Below are positions 17,409 through 26,313 of a stretch of DNA of 64,000 nucleotides, piece by piece. The translations under genes were made by a program, and so were the position numbers. Origin of the DNA: Duganella sp. CF402 (GTDB lineage Bacteria > Pseudomonadota > Gammaproteobacteria > Burkholderiales > Burkholderiaceae_D). Where the stretch lies: contig NZ_FOBG01000001.1 in the NCBI RefSeq assembly GCF_900109645.1, positions 3,772,520 to 3,836,519 of the forward strand, written 5' to 3'. A model generated the notes under the pieces. The model was given only the letters and a program-made list of their open reading frames with translations. It was not told where the DNA came from and did no database searches. The stretch's first letter is position 1. Every line of letters begins with the position of its first letter.

Positions 17409-17611
17409 TACTTCGCTCCTTGTAAGAATTCGTGGTGTAGCTGATACGGCGGCAATCCGTCGATGTCATGATGCAGGCCAGACATTGGAGAGGGAGAATT
17501 AAGCGGGCGGCTCGCGAGCGGTGACACACGCGACTGGATAGCATGGACGAGCGGCTGTTCAATTTGTCTCCCTGGCGACCTGTCGGTCACTCGACTATTT
17601 GTTTGAAGGGT
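17409..17611 (-). other. long untranslated leader of the SCP2 gene
   Basis: If the dyad promoter at 17618-17646 is used, the SCP2 transcript starts near 17611 and carries about 200 untranslated bases. A 73-codon frame crosses the leader but has no recognisable protein character. No known riboswitch or leader-peptide pattern was recognised by eye. Confidence 0.35.
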
Positions 17612-17617
17612 CGATTC

Positions 17618-17679
17618 AATATATGGCAACGATTTGCGCCAGTCAATAAACTTCTTTGCTAAAAAAGAAAAATGTTACC
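17618..17679. promoter_or_regulatory. regulon dyad 1 with SCP2 promoter
   Basis: The core TTCTTT-GCTAAA-AAAGAA lies at 17652-17669. The outer arms GTCAA (17642) and TTACC (17675) are symmetric about the same centre. Read leftward, the GTCAA arm is the -35 of TTGACT-N17-TATATT (17646-17618), driving the SCP2 operon. This is one of six related sites between 17.6 and 26.2 kb. Confidence 0.75.
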
Positions 17680-17711
17680 AGTGTTGGTCGCGTGCGGCTT
17701 CTCGATGAAAT

Positions 17712-17729
17712 TTCTTGTCTAGGAAGGAA
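17712..17729. promoter_or_regulatory. regulon dyad 2, weaker copy before the lipase gene
   Basis: TTCTTG-TCTAGG-AAGGAA lies 60 bases from dyad 1 (centre to centre) and 46 bases upstream of the lipase start. Its outer arms are poorly conserved and no good -35/-10 pair follows. It may be an auxiliary site. Confidence 0.5.
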
Positions 17730-17774
17730 AAATATGTCTAGAATTGGAATCGACAGATTCTTGAAGGCTGGCTA

Positions 17775-18818
17775 ATGCACACGCAAACCGTGAAACGCAA
17801 ACTTGGCGACGGAGTTTTGAAAGTGATGGTCTCCTTCTTCATCGTGTGTTTCGCTGGCTGGCTAGCGTATAAAACCAGTGCGGGCCGCTCCTCCGGCGGA
17901 TCGATGCGCGGCGACGTCGGTTGCGGGGATTCAGCTGCCACCGTGGCGGACCGTGGTCAGCAGAGGCCTGATGCCCCGGCTATTGCGTGTGAAGCCTGGG
18001 ACATCGGCACTGGCGTCACTGGCTACCGATGGTTGGCACCTCATCCGCAGGCGGTGGTACTGCTTCAGCATGGATGGGCCGACTACGCGCAACGCTATGT
18101 CCATGGCGGCGCGCAACTCATACCGACGCTGCTGGCGAATGGCATCAGCGTCTACGCCTTCGACATGTGGGGGAGTGGACGCTCGCCCGGCCCAAGAGGT
18201 CTGACTGACGTTGACGAGGCGGTAGCGGATCATCTCGCCGCAAGGAAAAATCTCGAGCAGCAACCTTATCCAGTCTTCCTGATGGGCCACTCGCTGGGCG
18301 GACTCGTTTCTGCCACCAGCGTCGTCCGCGATCAGCATCGGGTAGCAGGCCTAATCCTGCTTGCACCTGCGCTCAAATATGATGTGGGCGCTCCACTCCG
18401 AGCGGTTGCGCGGCTCGGAGGATTTCTCATGCCGACGTTGGGTATGCCAGGGCCCGTCGTGCCGCCTGCAGGAGTGTTGATGCGGGATCGTGAGGCTGAA
18501 CTGCGTCTGCACGCTGATCCAATGTTTGGAAAAGTTCGGCTGCCATGGCTGGTCGCCGGTGGCGGCGCCAGGGTATCCCAGGAAAATTTTAAGCTCTACC
18601 CGCAAATCGAAATACCGGTCATCGCCCTCCACGGTAGCGAAGATCGCGCAACTGATCCGAGCGGGAGCCGAGACTTCATAAACCTGGTCGTCTCACGTGA
18701 CAAGACACTGGTCGTTTTGCCGGGTGCACGCCATTCATTTCTTGATGACAAAGATGGAGCGCTAGCTCGCGACCAGATCATTGCTTGGATCAAGCAACGG
18801 ACTGGACACAAGCAATGA
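17775..18818 (+). CDS. membrane-anchored monoacylglycerol lipase-like hydrolase
   Basis: 347 residues. An N-terminal hydrophobic segment (about residues 18-33) serves as an anchor or uncleaved signal. The serine-hydrolase core belongs to the monoglyceride lipase / lysophospholipase L2 family, with 'LLQHGWADYAQRY' (oxyanion region), the nucleophile in 'GHSLGG', an Asp in 'HGSEDRATDP' and His in 'PGARHSFLDD'. It probably cuts ester bonds of a lipid in the periplasm. The gene is divergent from the SCP2 operon across dyads 1 and 2. The stop lies 20 bases from the convergent FabG-like gene. Confidence 0.88.
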   Translation: MHTQTVKRKLGDGVLKVMVSFFIVCFAGWLAYKTSAGRSSGGSMRGDVGCGDSAATVADRGQQRPDAPAIACEAWDIGTGVTGYRWLAPHPQAVVLLQHGWADYAQRYVHGGAQLIPTLLANGISVYAFDMWGSGRSPGPRGLTDVDEAVADHLAARKNLEQQPYPVFLMGHSLGGLVSATSVVRDQHRVAGLILLAPALKYDVGAPLRAVARLGGFLMPTLGMPGPVVPPAGVLMRDREAELRLHADPMFGKVRLPWLVAGGGARVSQENFKLYPQIEIPVIALHGSEDRATDPSGSRDFINLVVSRDKTLVVLPGARHSFLDDKDGALARDQIIAWIKQRTGHKQ

Positions 18819-18837
18819 TTGAATACTCGGTGCGGGC

Positions 18838-20196
18838 TCAGGCACCAAGCAGAGCTTGGCCACACACTCTGATGGTTTGGCCACTAATGCCGCTGGCACC
18901 AGGTGTGCACAAGAATGCAATGAGTTCTGCTACGTCGCGTGGTTGGCCCCCTTGCTTTAGTGAGTTGAGGCGGCGTCCGACTTCCCTCGGCAGGAACGGC
19001 ATCGCAGCGGTCATTTCTGTCTCGATAAATCCCGGTGCGATAGCATTGACAGTGACTCCATATCGCGCAAGCTTGGCGGCGCGCGCAGCCACGTAGCCGA
19101 TTAGTGCTGCCTTCGAAGTAGCGTAGTTGGTCTGTCCGAAGTTTCCTGCGATACCACCTATGGAAGACACGCAAACCATCCTCGCATCTGATTCGATGAG
19201 ATTTTCGGTCAACAGTTTTTCGTCAATCGACAGTACCGAGGCAAGGTTTATCTCGATGACCTTTTGCCAGAGTTGCGCACTCATTTTGGCCAAGGTGCGG
19301 TCACGCGTAATGCCCGCATTGTGGATCAGAATGTCCACGCCACCAAATCGGTCGCGAAGGAAAGCCGCCAAGCGGTCAGGTGTGTCCGGCAACGCAATGT
19401 CCATCAATAGTGGAAGCGCTCCGATGCGTCCACATAAGTCATGCAAGTCTGTAGATGCGGCAGGCACATCCAAACAAACGAGCCTGGCCCCTTCTTGGCT
19501 CAAGCGCTCCGCCGTTGCCTTGCCAATTCCCCGCGCCGCCCCCGTGATCAATGCTACTTTGCCGCGAAGCGCCTGATAAAAGGGCACGGTATCCGGAGCT
19601 TTGGCATTCGCTGACACGTAGGCAGCCTGGCCGGTGACGTAGGTACTTTGTGCCGAGCAGAAGAAACGTACTGGCCCCTCGAGTCGAGATAAAGCATCTT
19701 CTTCAACGTACAGTAAATTGACCGTTATGCCTTTCGGGCCTAATTCCTTACCTAGTGAACGGACTAGCCCTTCGATCCCACGAGCAATCGCGGCGGCTAT
19801 AGGGGAGACAGCTTGCTGCGGACTGGCAGCCAAGAGCAGCACCCTTCCGTTGATGGTGATCTTCCGGATCATGGTATGGCAGCACTCGTGCAGAGCATCA
19901 TAGTCAGCTGTCTTAACGCACCCGGTTGCGTCGACAACCAGGATGTCTGTCGGCGATGCTTCTGTGTTGGATAATGAACTGTGCGGCAACGCGCCCGCAG
20001 CCTCAACTGCCTGGCGTATGGCGCCGGTTGCGAAGCCCTCAGGAGCACTGTAAATAAAGACGTTCTTGCTCTCCATTGGCCGTGACTGATAACCTTCAAG
20101 GCTGCGGGCCAGCGGGACGGGATCAGGTAAGCCGATGCCGCGAGCCAGCGGTGCGGTCAAGACATTGCGGTGTAGCTTGAATAACCAATCAGACAT
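18838..20196 (-). CDS. two-domain FabG-like 3-oxoacyl reductase (HMwFabG type)
   Basis: 452 residues. An N-terminal flavodoxin-like domain (about 1-200) is joined to a complete short-chain dehydrogenase domain with 'ITGAARGIG' (NAD(P) loop), the Ser of 'SSIGG' and 'YATSKAAL' carrying Tyr and Lys. High-molecular-weight FabG proteins such as mycobacterial FabG4 interconvert 3-hydroxyacyl- and 3-oxoacyl-CoA. The gene follows the thiolase gene by three bases. In this setting oxidation of a 3-hydroxy fatty acid, the lipid unit of rhamnolipids, followed by thiolysis is the simplest reading (inference). Confidence 0.9.
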   Translation of the reverse strand: MSDWLFKLHRNVLTAPLARGIGLPDPVPLARSLEGYQSRPMESKNVFIYSAPEGFATGAIRQAVEAAGALPHSSLSNTEASPTDILVVDATGCVKTADYDALHECCHTMIRKITINGRVLLLAASPQQAVSPIAAAIARGIEGLVRSLGKELGPKGITVNLLYVEEDALSRLEGPVRFFCSAQSTYVTGQAAYVSANAKAPDTVPFYQALRGKVALITGAARGIGKATAERLSQEGARLVCLDVPAASTDLHDLCGRIGALPLLMDIALPDTPDRLAAFLRDRFGGVDILIHNAGITRDRTLAKMSAQLWQKVIEINLASVLSIDEKLLTENLIESDARMVCVSSIGGIAGNFGQTNYATSKAALIGYVAARAAKLARYGVTVNAIAPGFIETEMTAAMPFLPREVGRRLNSLKQGGQPRDVAELIAFLCTPGASGISGQTIRVCGQALLGA

Positions 20197-20199
20197 GTT

Positions 20200-21483
20200 T
20201 TACTTCTCCAAAATAGCTGTAACGCCCTGGCCGCCAGCGGCACATATGGAAATGAGACCGCGACCGCCGCCTGCCTGATCCAGCGTCTTGGCCAGCGTCG
20301 CGACGATACGGCATCCGGTCGCAGCGAACGGATGGCCGGTTGCAACGGATCCGCCTTTAACGTTCAGCTTTGCGCGGTTGATGCCGCCCAGTGCGGAATC
20401 TAATCCCAGACGAGATCGACAGAAATCCTCCGACTCCCAGGCCGCTAGTGTGCAGAGGACCACAGAAGCGAAGGCTTCATGAATCTCGTAAAAATCGAAT
20501 TCTTGTAGCGACAGGTCCAGCTTCTGCAGCATGCGTGGCACCGCGTATGCTCCGGCCATCAACAGTCCTTCGCGTTCATCAACGAAATCTACCGCCGCGA
20601 CCTCCGCAGCGGAAAGGTAGGCCATGATGGGCAGCCCATGTTCGTTTGCCCATTTTTCTGAGGCGAGAAGAACCGCTGAAGCGCCATCGGTCAATGGTGA
20701 CGCATTACCGGCAGTAATGGTTCCGTGCTGGCGGTCGAACGCCGGTGCAAGTTTGCTCAGTTGTGCGAGCGATGTACCACCACGCAGAACATTATCGCGG
20801 GTTAAACCATGATAGGGCATTATCAGGTCGTCGAAGAATCCCTCCTCATATGCTTTTGCCAGATTCGAATGGCTGGCCAGTGATAGCTCGTCTTGCGCCT
20901 CGCGCGTGATTCCATATCTGTCAGCCGTAAGCTGTGCATGCTGCCCCATGGATTTGCCGGTACGGGGCTCACTATTGAGCGGCAGTTCGGGTACGAGATA
21001 GCGGGGATTGAGTAAGTGAAATGCGGCTTTCAGCTTGTCGCCGCGCGTACGTGCCGCATTCAGTTTCATAAGTCCGCGTTGCAAGCGTCGGTTGACGGCG
21101 ATTGGCGCGTCTGATGTCGTATCGGTACCGCAGGCGATACCACATTCAATTTGTCCCAGTGCGATTTTGTTCGCGACAAGAATCGCCGCCTCAAGACCTG
21201 TGCCACAGGCCTGCTGGATATCGTATGCAGGTGTCTGAGGATCAAGGCCGCTACCCAAGACACACTCTCGCAGCAGATTCCAGTCCCTTGAGTGCTTCAT
21301 CACCGCGCCTCCGACAACTTCGCCAAGGCGCAGTCCTTGCAACCTATATTTCTGAACCACTCCACGTAGGGTATCGGTCAGCATGGTGATGTTCGAAAGC
21401 GATCCATATGCGGTGTTTGAGCGAGCAAAAGGGATACGGCTTGCGCCGACAATGGCAACCCGCCTAACCGATCCATAATTCAT
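20200..21483 (-). CDS. acetyl-CoA C-acyltransferase (thiolase, FadI-like)
   Basis: 427-residue thiolase. The acyl-binding Cys lies in 'QQACGTGLEA' near residue 92. 'NASPLTDGAS', the catalytic 'EIHEAF' and the second Cys in 'CAAGGQG' complete the active site. Its length and style resemble FadI and similar beta-oxidation thiolases. AAGGAG precedes the ATG by five bases. It is transcribed leftward from the dyad at 21.64 kb and forms an operon with the FabG-like gene, giving the last two steps of a beta-oxidation cycle. No acyl-CoA dehydrogenase or hydratase is in the window. Confidence 0.92.
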   Translation of the reverse strand: MNYGSVRRVAIVGASRIPFARSNTAYGSLSNITMLTDTLRGVVQKYRLQGLRLGEVVGGAVMKHSRDWNLLRECVLGSGLDPQTPAYDIQQACGTGLEAAILVANKIALGQIECGIACGTDTTSDAPIAVNRRLQRGLMKLNAARTRGDKLKAAFHLLNPRYLVPELPLNSEPRTGKSMGQHAQLTADRYGITREAQDELSLASHSNLAKAYEEGFFDDLIMPYHGLTRDNVLRGGTSLAQLSKLAPAFDRQHGTITAGNASPLTDGASAVLLASEKWANEHGLPIMAYLSAAEVAAVDFVDEREGLLMAGAYAVPRMLQKLDLSLQEFDFYEIHEAFASVVLCTLAAWESEDFCRSRLGLDSALGGINRAKLNVKGGSVATGHPFAATGCRIVATLAKTLDQAGGGRGLISICAAGGQGVTAILEK

Positions 21484-21602
21484 TAGCTCTCCTTGCCTAA
21501 GTTATTCATTGGTACCAACTGGGGGCCAACAGATGTAGCTGTTGGCTCCTGAAAAGTCAGTCCTTTCCTCTAAGCGCAGCTTCACAGAATTGACCAACGC
21601 TC

Positions 21603-21688
21603 GTTATACGTGTCATCTTTAGAGTCGTCAATAACATTCTTTTCTAAAAAAGAAATAAGTTGACTGGCATTTGCCAGAATCGTATATT
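21603..21688. promoter_or_regulatory. regulon dyad 3 with two divergent promoters
   Basis: This is the best copy: GTCAA (21627), TTCTTT-TCTAAA-AAAGAA (21637-21654) and TTGAC (21660-21664) are exactly symmetric about 21645.5. Each outer arm is a -35 box. Leftward, TTGACG-N17-TATAAC (21631-21603) drives the thiolase operon. Rightward, TTGACT-N17-TATATT (21660-21688) drives the DeoR gene. One protein bound here could control both. Confidence 0.8.
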
Positions 21689-21730
21689 TGCACGCATCTT
21701 GAGTGAGAAAGAGTGAGGAATTCCGTGAGT

Positions 21731-22513
21731 ATGCTTAATCGACGCAAGCTCATGCTGAAAATGCTTGGCACGCACCAGTCGGCTACAGTCCATCAGTTAG
21801 TTGAGTGGCTAGGCGCATCTCCGGCCACTATCCGTCGCGACCTGCGCTGGCTCAATGAGCGGCGCCTGGTCGACCGTCGCCATGGTGGTGTTGATCATCT
21901 GGCTCGCGACCGTCCACTTGCTTCGTTGAGCGGGACGTTCCGGAAGAACATGGGTACCCAGACAGCGGCGAAGAGGGCAATAGCCCAATTCGCGGCGTCG
22001 CTGTGTCATGATGGCGAGACCGTCATCATCAACGGCGGCACGACGACGTTCCACATGGCTAAGTTCCTGGAGGACAAGCGTCTTGCGATATATACGAACT
22101 CTTTTTTAATGGCGGAACGGCTGCTATCAACCAGCGACAACGAAGTCTATCTCACGGGTGGAAAGATATACCGCGAACAGAATGTGATGGTCACGCCGTT
22201 TGATGATAGCCCGATGCCGTTTGTATCAAAGATGTTTACCAGCGTATATGCCGTCTCGACCTTAGGTTTGATGGAGGCAGATCCTCTTCTTGTTCAAACT
22301 GAGCAACGGTTGATGAATCAAGCTGATAAGCTCATCGTCATGGTAGATGGGGAGAAGTTTACGCGCAAAGCGGGCTTGATTCTCTCGAAGCTATCGCGCG
22401 TGTCGTGCATCATTACTGACTCGTCCGCTCCAGCCGCAGTTATCGGCGTTATCAAGCATAGCGGTATTAAAGTCATCCTTGTCGACGCAGGATTTGGTAC
22501 CGGGGATGCCTGA
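21731..22513 (+). CDS. DeoR/GlpR-family sugar-phosphate-responsive regulator
   Basis: 260 residues. An N-terminal DeoR winged helix ('ATVHQLVEWLGASPATIRRD') precedes a DeoRC domain with 'INGGTTTFHMAKFL' and 'VDGEKFTRKAG', the sugar-phosphate-binding fold. Members usually repress catabolic genes and are released by a phosphorylated sugar. The ATG at 21731 is used; a GTG at 21725 or 21713 is possible. It lies between the thiolase operon and the convergent rhamnosidase gene, so a rhamnose-derived phosphate is a reasonable effector (inference). Its own target sites were not identified. Confidence 0.85.
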   Translation: MLNRRKLMLKMLGTHQSATVHQLVEWLGASPATIRRDLRWLNERRLVDRRHGGVDHLARDRPLASLSGTFRKNMGTQTAAKRAIAQFAASLCHDGETVIINGGTTTFHMAKFLEDKRLAIYTNSFLMAERLLSTSDNEVYLTGGKIYREQNVMVTPFDDSPMPFVSKMFTSVYAVSTLGLMEADPLLVQTEQRLMNQADKLIVMVDGEKFTRKAGLILSKLSRVSCIITDSSAPAAVIGVIKHSGIKVILVDAGFGTGDA

Positions 22514-22564
22514 AGCTCTGGTTAGTGGGCACCTGCCCGTGTTTTCCGCAAGAAGCCTTGCGGC

Positions 22565-22602
22565 CATGCCGGTGCGCCCCCTGAGGGGCGCAGTTCGGCA
22601 TG
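22565..22602. terminator. hairpin between convergent DeoR and rhamnosidase genes
   Basis: The outer arms CATGCCG and CGGCATG enclose an inner perfect stem TGCGCCCC / GGGGCGCA with loop CTGA. It lies between two converging stop codons. A clear U-tract is missing, so it may be a weak or factor-assisted terminator. Confidence 0.5.
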
Positions 22603-22612
22603 CGGCAGATAC

Positions 22613-25144
22613 TCACTCGGGCTCGTACTCGACCACCCACTTTTGATCGCGTCGGACACTACTAGTAATACGCCAGCCTTGGGCGGCGGCGATCTCTACG
22701 CCGGGAACGTCACTAACCCACGCCGCGAAACCACGGTCGCTGCGCTCCAACCAAACTTCCACATCGTATGCTCCAACAGGCACCACGCCCTCGGCGTGGA
22801 TAAGGTCGCCAAGGTTTGGCGCGATGCGAATTTGGCTGAAGCCAGGCGCCGCTGGTGCAACACCTAAAACGTGGCGGGAAAGGAAATAGGTGGGGGACGC
22901 GGAGAAACCATGGCACAGGCTAGCCCAAGGGGACATGGCCTCCCACAGCGTGCTTGCTCCGGCTTCAAGCATTGGCATGAATCTGCGTCGAATTTGATCA
23001 AGCCCAGCCTCAACCCGGCCATTACGTGCCAGTGCTTCTGTGACAAAGTGCCCGTAGAACGTGTTGGCCATTACGACGCCGTGCTCTTCGTCCAATGCTG
23101 TGCCGAAAGGCACTACCGGCGGTGCTGGCGTGCGTGTCTCGCGCGCATGGTCGGTAATGCGGGTAAGGGCTCGCTCCACCCGCTCGATGGGGGCTGAGCC
23201 CCATAGAGCGATGGCGGCATTACCGTGCTGAGACATTCGTGGCAATTGGCAGTCGTTTACCGGATTGACCATGTCTACCCATGCGCCACGCGCCTCGTCC
23301 CAGTGGCGTTGATTGAGTATTGCAATAATGTGATCAGCCTGTTCCTGATAGCGGGTCGCATACGCATTAAAACCGACTGCATCGGCCAGTTGCGCGGCCG
23401 CGCGCAACGTGCCGGCGTATTGCGCGTTCAACGCGGCGGCTTCGCCCTCCCGGCCCACACCAGCCCAATCCATAAAGTGCCAGTACGGCATGTCTACAAT
23501 TAGTCCATGGGGGCCGCGCAGGCGTTCAAACCACATCAGTGCTTTTTGAATAGACGGCCAAATGGTTTCGATCGTGGCAAGGTCTGCAGTGAGATTCCAA
23601 TGATCTGCGGCGCATAGGATCCACTGCAGGGTCCAATCGGGAATGAGGTTGCCGTTTTCAAAATGATCGCCCGGGGCGAACATCTGCGTAAGCCCATCCG
23701 GACGCTGGCTTTCCGCGACCTGTATCAGAAATTTCGCTGTCAGCGGCGCCACAGACGAACCGAAGGCAGCCCAACCAGCCAGGTTTTCGACGGTGACATC
23801 GCCCAGCCATTGGCGCTGTTCGCGGCCGGGGCAATCTTCCCAAGCATCATGCATGCACTGGCGTAGTGTATATGCCCCCAGACTCCAGAGCCGTGTCAAT
23901 CCTTGATCCGAGCATGAGAACCGGCCGCGCTCTGTAACGGGATAATTGCTGCGCGTCGCGCCGATCTTGTTAACGGTTACGCCACCAGGCGCATTGCGAA
24001 TCACCACGTGCATATAGCGTATTGCGCACCACTCAAAGCGTTCAAAGCGCTGCTTGCCGGGACGAGCAATATAACGGCATAGATGTGCGTCGTTACCCAA
24101 TACCCTGAACGGTGTAATGCGGGCCTCGGGCTTGGCACCTCCCGCCTCCCATTCGCCGGGCAGGCGCTCCGAGCAAGCGATTTCGATCATCTCTCCGCCC
24201 GCAGCATCGATTTCCAACACTGGATGGCCGGTCAGGATGCGTCCGAAGTCGAGCAGGAAAGCGGTATCTTCTTGCTCGCTGGTGCTGATCCTCGCCCCTG
24301 ATCCACCAATAACCAGCAGGTTGTTTAATCCGGCAATCATGCCCTCGGCAAGAGGTTTCAGCTTTTCATCGTAAATTCTATGGGTAATCGGTAGCGATGC
24401 ATCGGCTGTCTGCGAGCGTGTCCAGAGCACGCGCTCCGGGAGGACTTCGCGCTCTTCCAATTGAGGTATGCCGCGTGGAACCAGAGTGGGGAATGGTCGA
24501 ACGATAAGGCCGCCATATGTAGACTCTGGGCCACCACCACGGGCCAGCAGTGGACGGGCGACGAGCCAACTTTCGTCGTCGAACTCTGCGTCGAGCCACC
24601 CTTGCGGTAAACGATTGGCATCTAAGGATTCAATGAAGCCCAGGCTGTGATTGACGCGCGGCGTATCGCTTTCCCAGGCTTCGGATTGGATGCAGCGCCA
24701 AACTTGGTGTGTGTTGACCACAGGCCCATTCATCCACAAGCCACCATCGCCGAACGTGTGTGACCACATGCCCTTGGTGGTCTCGTAGAATGCCGTGTCG
24801 ACGCCGTAGGTATGAACTAACACTGCGATGACATTCTTTCCGGGTTTAAGCCGGCTGCCGATCTCATAGCTGTCATAGCGCTGAGCAAGTGGACTGCAGC
24901 GAACAGGCCCTCGCCCGATCTGCTCACCGTTGACAAACAACAGGTAGCGTCCATCAACGGTGATGTCGACTGGTGCGCTGTCCGGGGTCTGGGCTATCTC
25001 AACCAATGTCCGGAACAAGAACCAGCGGTTATAGCCATCTCGTCGTTGTGGAACATGGCCTTTGACGGCCTGAAATCCCATCGGATCAATGCTTTGCAGG
25101 GGCGTCCAGATAAATGGCGCGGTATGTAGCGAGGTCGAGTACAA
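22613..25144 (-). CDS. GH78-type alpha-L-rhamnosidase
   Basis: About 843 residues. N-terminal beta-sandwich domains include a sugar-binding-like segment ('DGRYLLFVNGEQIGRGP'). An (alpha/alpha)6 barrel follows, with 'EDCPGREQRQWLGD' carrying the acidic residues typical of the GH78 general acid region, and a C-terminal beta domain with 'ASTLWEAMSPWAS' before it. GH78 enzymes release terminal alpha-L-rhamnose from plant glycosides, saponins or rhamnolipids. The start is placed at a TTG with GAGGAA upstream, because the dyad promoter would begin transcription near 25193. No signal peptide is evident, so it may be cytoplasmic. Confidence 0.85.
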   Translation of the reverse strand: MYSTSLHTAPFIWTPLQSIDPMGFQAVKGHVPQRRDGYNRWFLFRTLVEIAQTPDSAPVDITVDGRYLLFVNGEQIGRGPVRCSPLAQRYDSYEIGSRLKPGKNVIAVLVHTYGVDTAFYETTKGMWSHTFGDGGLWMNGPVVNTHQVWRCIQSEAWESDTPRVNHSLGFIESLDANRLPQGWLDAEFDDESWLVARPLLARGGGPESTYGGLIVRPFPTLVPRGIPQLEEREVLPERVLWTRSQTADASLPITHRIYDEKLKPLAEGMIAGLNNLLVIGGSGARISTSEQEDTAFLLDFGRILTGHPVLEIDAAGGEMIEIACSERLPGEWEAGGAKPEARITPFRVLGNDAHLCRYIARPGKQRFERFEWCAIRYMHVVIRNAPGGVTVNKIGATRSNYPVTERGRFSCSDQGLTRLWSLGAYTLRQCMHDAWEDCPGREQRQWLGDVTVENLAGWAAFGSSVAPLTAKFLIQVAESQRPDGLTQMFAPGDHFENGNLIPDWTLQWILCAADHWNLTADLATIETIWPSIQKALMWFERLRGPHGLIVDMPYWHFMDWAGVGREGEAAALNAQYAGTLRAAAQLADAVGFNAYATRYQEQADHIIAILNQRHWDEARGAWVDMVNPVNDCQLPRMSQHGNAAIALWGSAPIERVERALTRITDHARETRTPAPPVVPFGTALDEEHGVVMANTFYGHFVTEALARNGRVEAGLDQIRRRFMPMLEAGASTLWEAMSPWASLCHGFSASPTYFLSRHVLGVAPAAPGFSQIRIAPNLGDLIHAEGVVPVGAYDVEVWLERSDRGFAAWVSDVPGVEIAAAQGWRITSSVRRDQKWVVEYEPE

Positions 25145-25199
25145 GGCGGTTTCCTCGGCGCACTTTGAGTGAGCGGATAGGTGTTGGTTCGGATGCCCA

Positions 25200-25261
25200 A
25201 ATATACAAGACCACGCACGACGCGTCAATGAACTTACTTCCTAGAAAAGAAAGATGTTGAT
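25200..25261. promoter_or_regulatory. regulon dyad 4 with rhamnosidase promoter
   Basis: GTCAA (25224), TTACTT-CCTAGA-AAAGAA (25234-25251) and TTGAT (25257) are symmetric about 25242.5. Leftward, TTGACG-N17-TATATT (25228-25200) is a near-consensus promoter for the rhamnosidase gene. The opposite arm has no matching -10. Confidence 0.78.
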
Positions 25262-25330
25262 TTGAGCGCCGTTCCCATGGGTTGCGTTGCTGCCCAGATG
25301 GTGAGTTGAGAGTTAGCCGGCCACGCTGGC

Positions 25331-26089
25331 TTAGTTCGAAGTCGGTGTAGTTTTTTTGCGCGGTTTCTTGGCCCGCGGCAGCGCATGAAAACCCGCCGCA
25401 AACACCATTGAGATGTGTTTGCCCGCGCTCTGCAGGTCTGTCGACGCGCAGAGTCCTTTCGAAATCCGGTCGATTTGGCCGGTCTGGCTGAGTGAAACCA
25501 ACAGAGAGCCCGAGACCAGATGGTAGTACCAGAACAGATCCTCGTCGCTGACTCCTACTGCAAGTTCGCGCAGGAGCTGTAAGAAAATTTTAATGACTGG
25601 ATCGAAAGTATCTCGATTGAATTCCTCCGGCCCACCCCATGCAGGCAAGATGCCCACCTGGGCCACCAACGCGCCGAACATCCGCCACCCCTCCTCGGCA
25701 ACCATGGTGTTGAATACCGGATTGAGATACGCATCAAGCAAGCCTTCTATTGTCATCTTGCCTTTGGCAGCAAGCTTGTATTCCTCAAGTGCACGAACGC
25801 GTTCTTCGTTGATCACGCTTGCACGGCGCCGAAACACTTCATTTAGCAGCGCTTGTTTATCGTCGTAGTAGTAGCGGATCAATGCGGTGGGCATACCACA
25901 CTGTTGCGCAATATCGTTGAGCGTGACGCCATAAAATCCGAGTTTTGCGAAATTGGCTTCGGCGCAGTCGAGTATCTTCTGCGTTGATTCAGCGCGCCGA
26001 TCGCTCTGCGTGCGGCGTGCGCTGTCATCGTTTGCGGCATCAGCCTCCGCTTTGACGGGGGCTGCCTTTTTTGCCTTAGTTGCTGCCAT
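25331..26089 (-). CDS. TetR-family regulator
   Basis: 252 residues. A Lys/Ala-rich N-terminal tail of about 25 residues precedes the TetR helix-turn-helix ('VTLNDIAQQCGMPTALIRYY', about residues 55-74) and a helical ligand domain. A basic tail 'PRAKKPRKK' closes the protein. The style resembles the CecR/YbiH and fatty-acid-responsive TetR proteins. It is divergent from the MFS gene with two dyads (5 and 6) in the gap. That makes it the best candidate for the protein binding all six dyads, with the DeoR protein as alternative. The position is suggestive only. Confidence 0.85.
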   Translation of the reverse strand: MAATKAKKAAPVKAEADAANDDSARRTQSDRRAESTQKILDCAEANFAKLGFYGVTLNDIAQQCGMPTALIRYYYDDKQALLNEVFRRRASVINEERVRALEEYKLAAKGKMTIEGLLDAYLNPVFNTMVAEEGWRMFGALVAQVGILPAWGGPEEFNRDTFDPVIKIFLQLLRELAVGVSDEDLFWYYHLVSGSLLVSLSQTGQIDRISKGLCASTDLQSAGKHISMVFAAGFHALPRAKKPRKKTTPTSN

Positions 26090-26131
26090 TGAATCACCTT
26101 TCTGATTGATTCACTATTCTATCCATGTTTT

Positions 26132-26149
26132 TTCTATCCAGGAAAAGAA
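26132..26149. promoter_or_regulatory. regulon dyad 5 in front of the TetR gene
   Basis: TTCTAT-CCAGGA-AAAGAA lies 43 bases upstream of the TetR start codon and 46 bases from dyad 6 (centre to centre 26140.5 and 26186.5). The right half matches the consensus well and the outer arms do not. The site would allow autoregulation. Confidence 0.5.
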
Positions 26150-26177
26150 ATATGCAACACTCAGCCACTTAATATAT

Positions 26178-26229
26178 TTCTTTGCTACAAAAGAAGTTTG
26201 TTGACTCGCTTTCGCAATATCCGTATATT
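26178..26229. promoter_or_regulatory. regulon dyad 6 with MFS promoter
   Basis: TTCTTT-GCTACA-AAAGAA (26178-26195) is followed at the standard spacing by TTGACT (26201-26206), 17 bases and TATATT (26224-26229). Transcription would begin near 26236, which rules out ATG codons at or before that point as the MFS start. Confidence 0.78.
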
Positions 26230-26313
26230 TTGATGAACAAAGATCCGCTCAGCTGCTGCGCTTTACCGGTGCCGGCACCGTCGAAAAAGGGTCACAACAA
26301 AATGGAGACACAT

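Noticed and set aside
17408..17629. 73-codon frame upstream of SCP2 on the minus strand
   Set aside because: It would begin before the predicted transcript start and has no protein-like pattern; better explained as leader.
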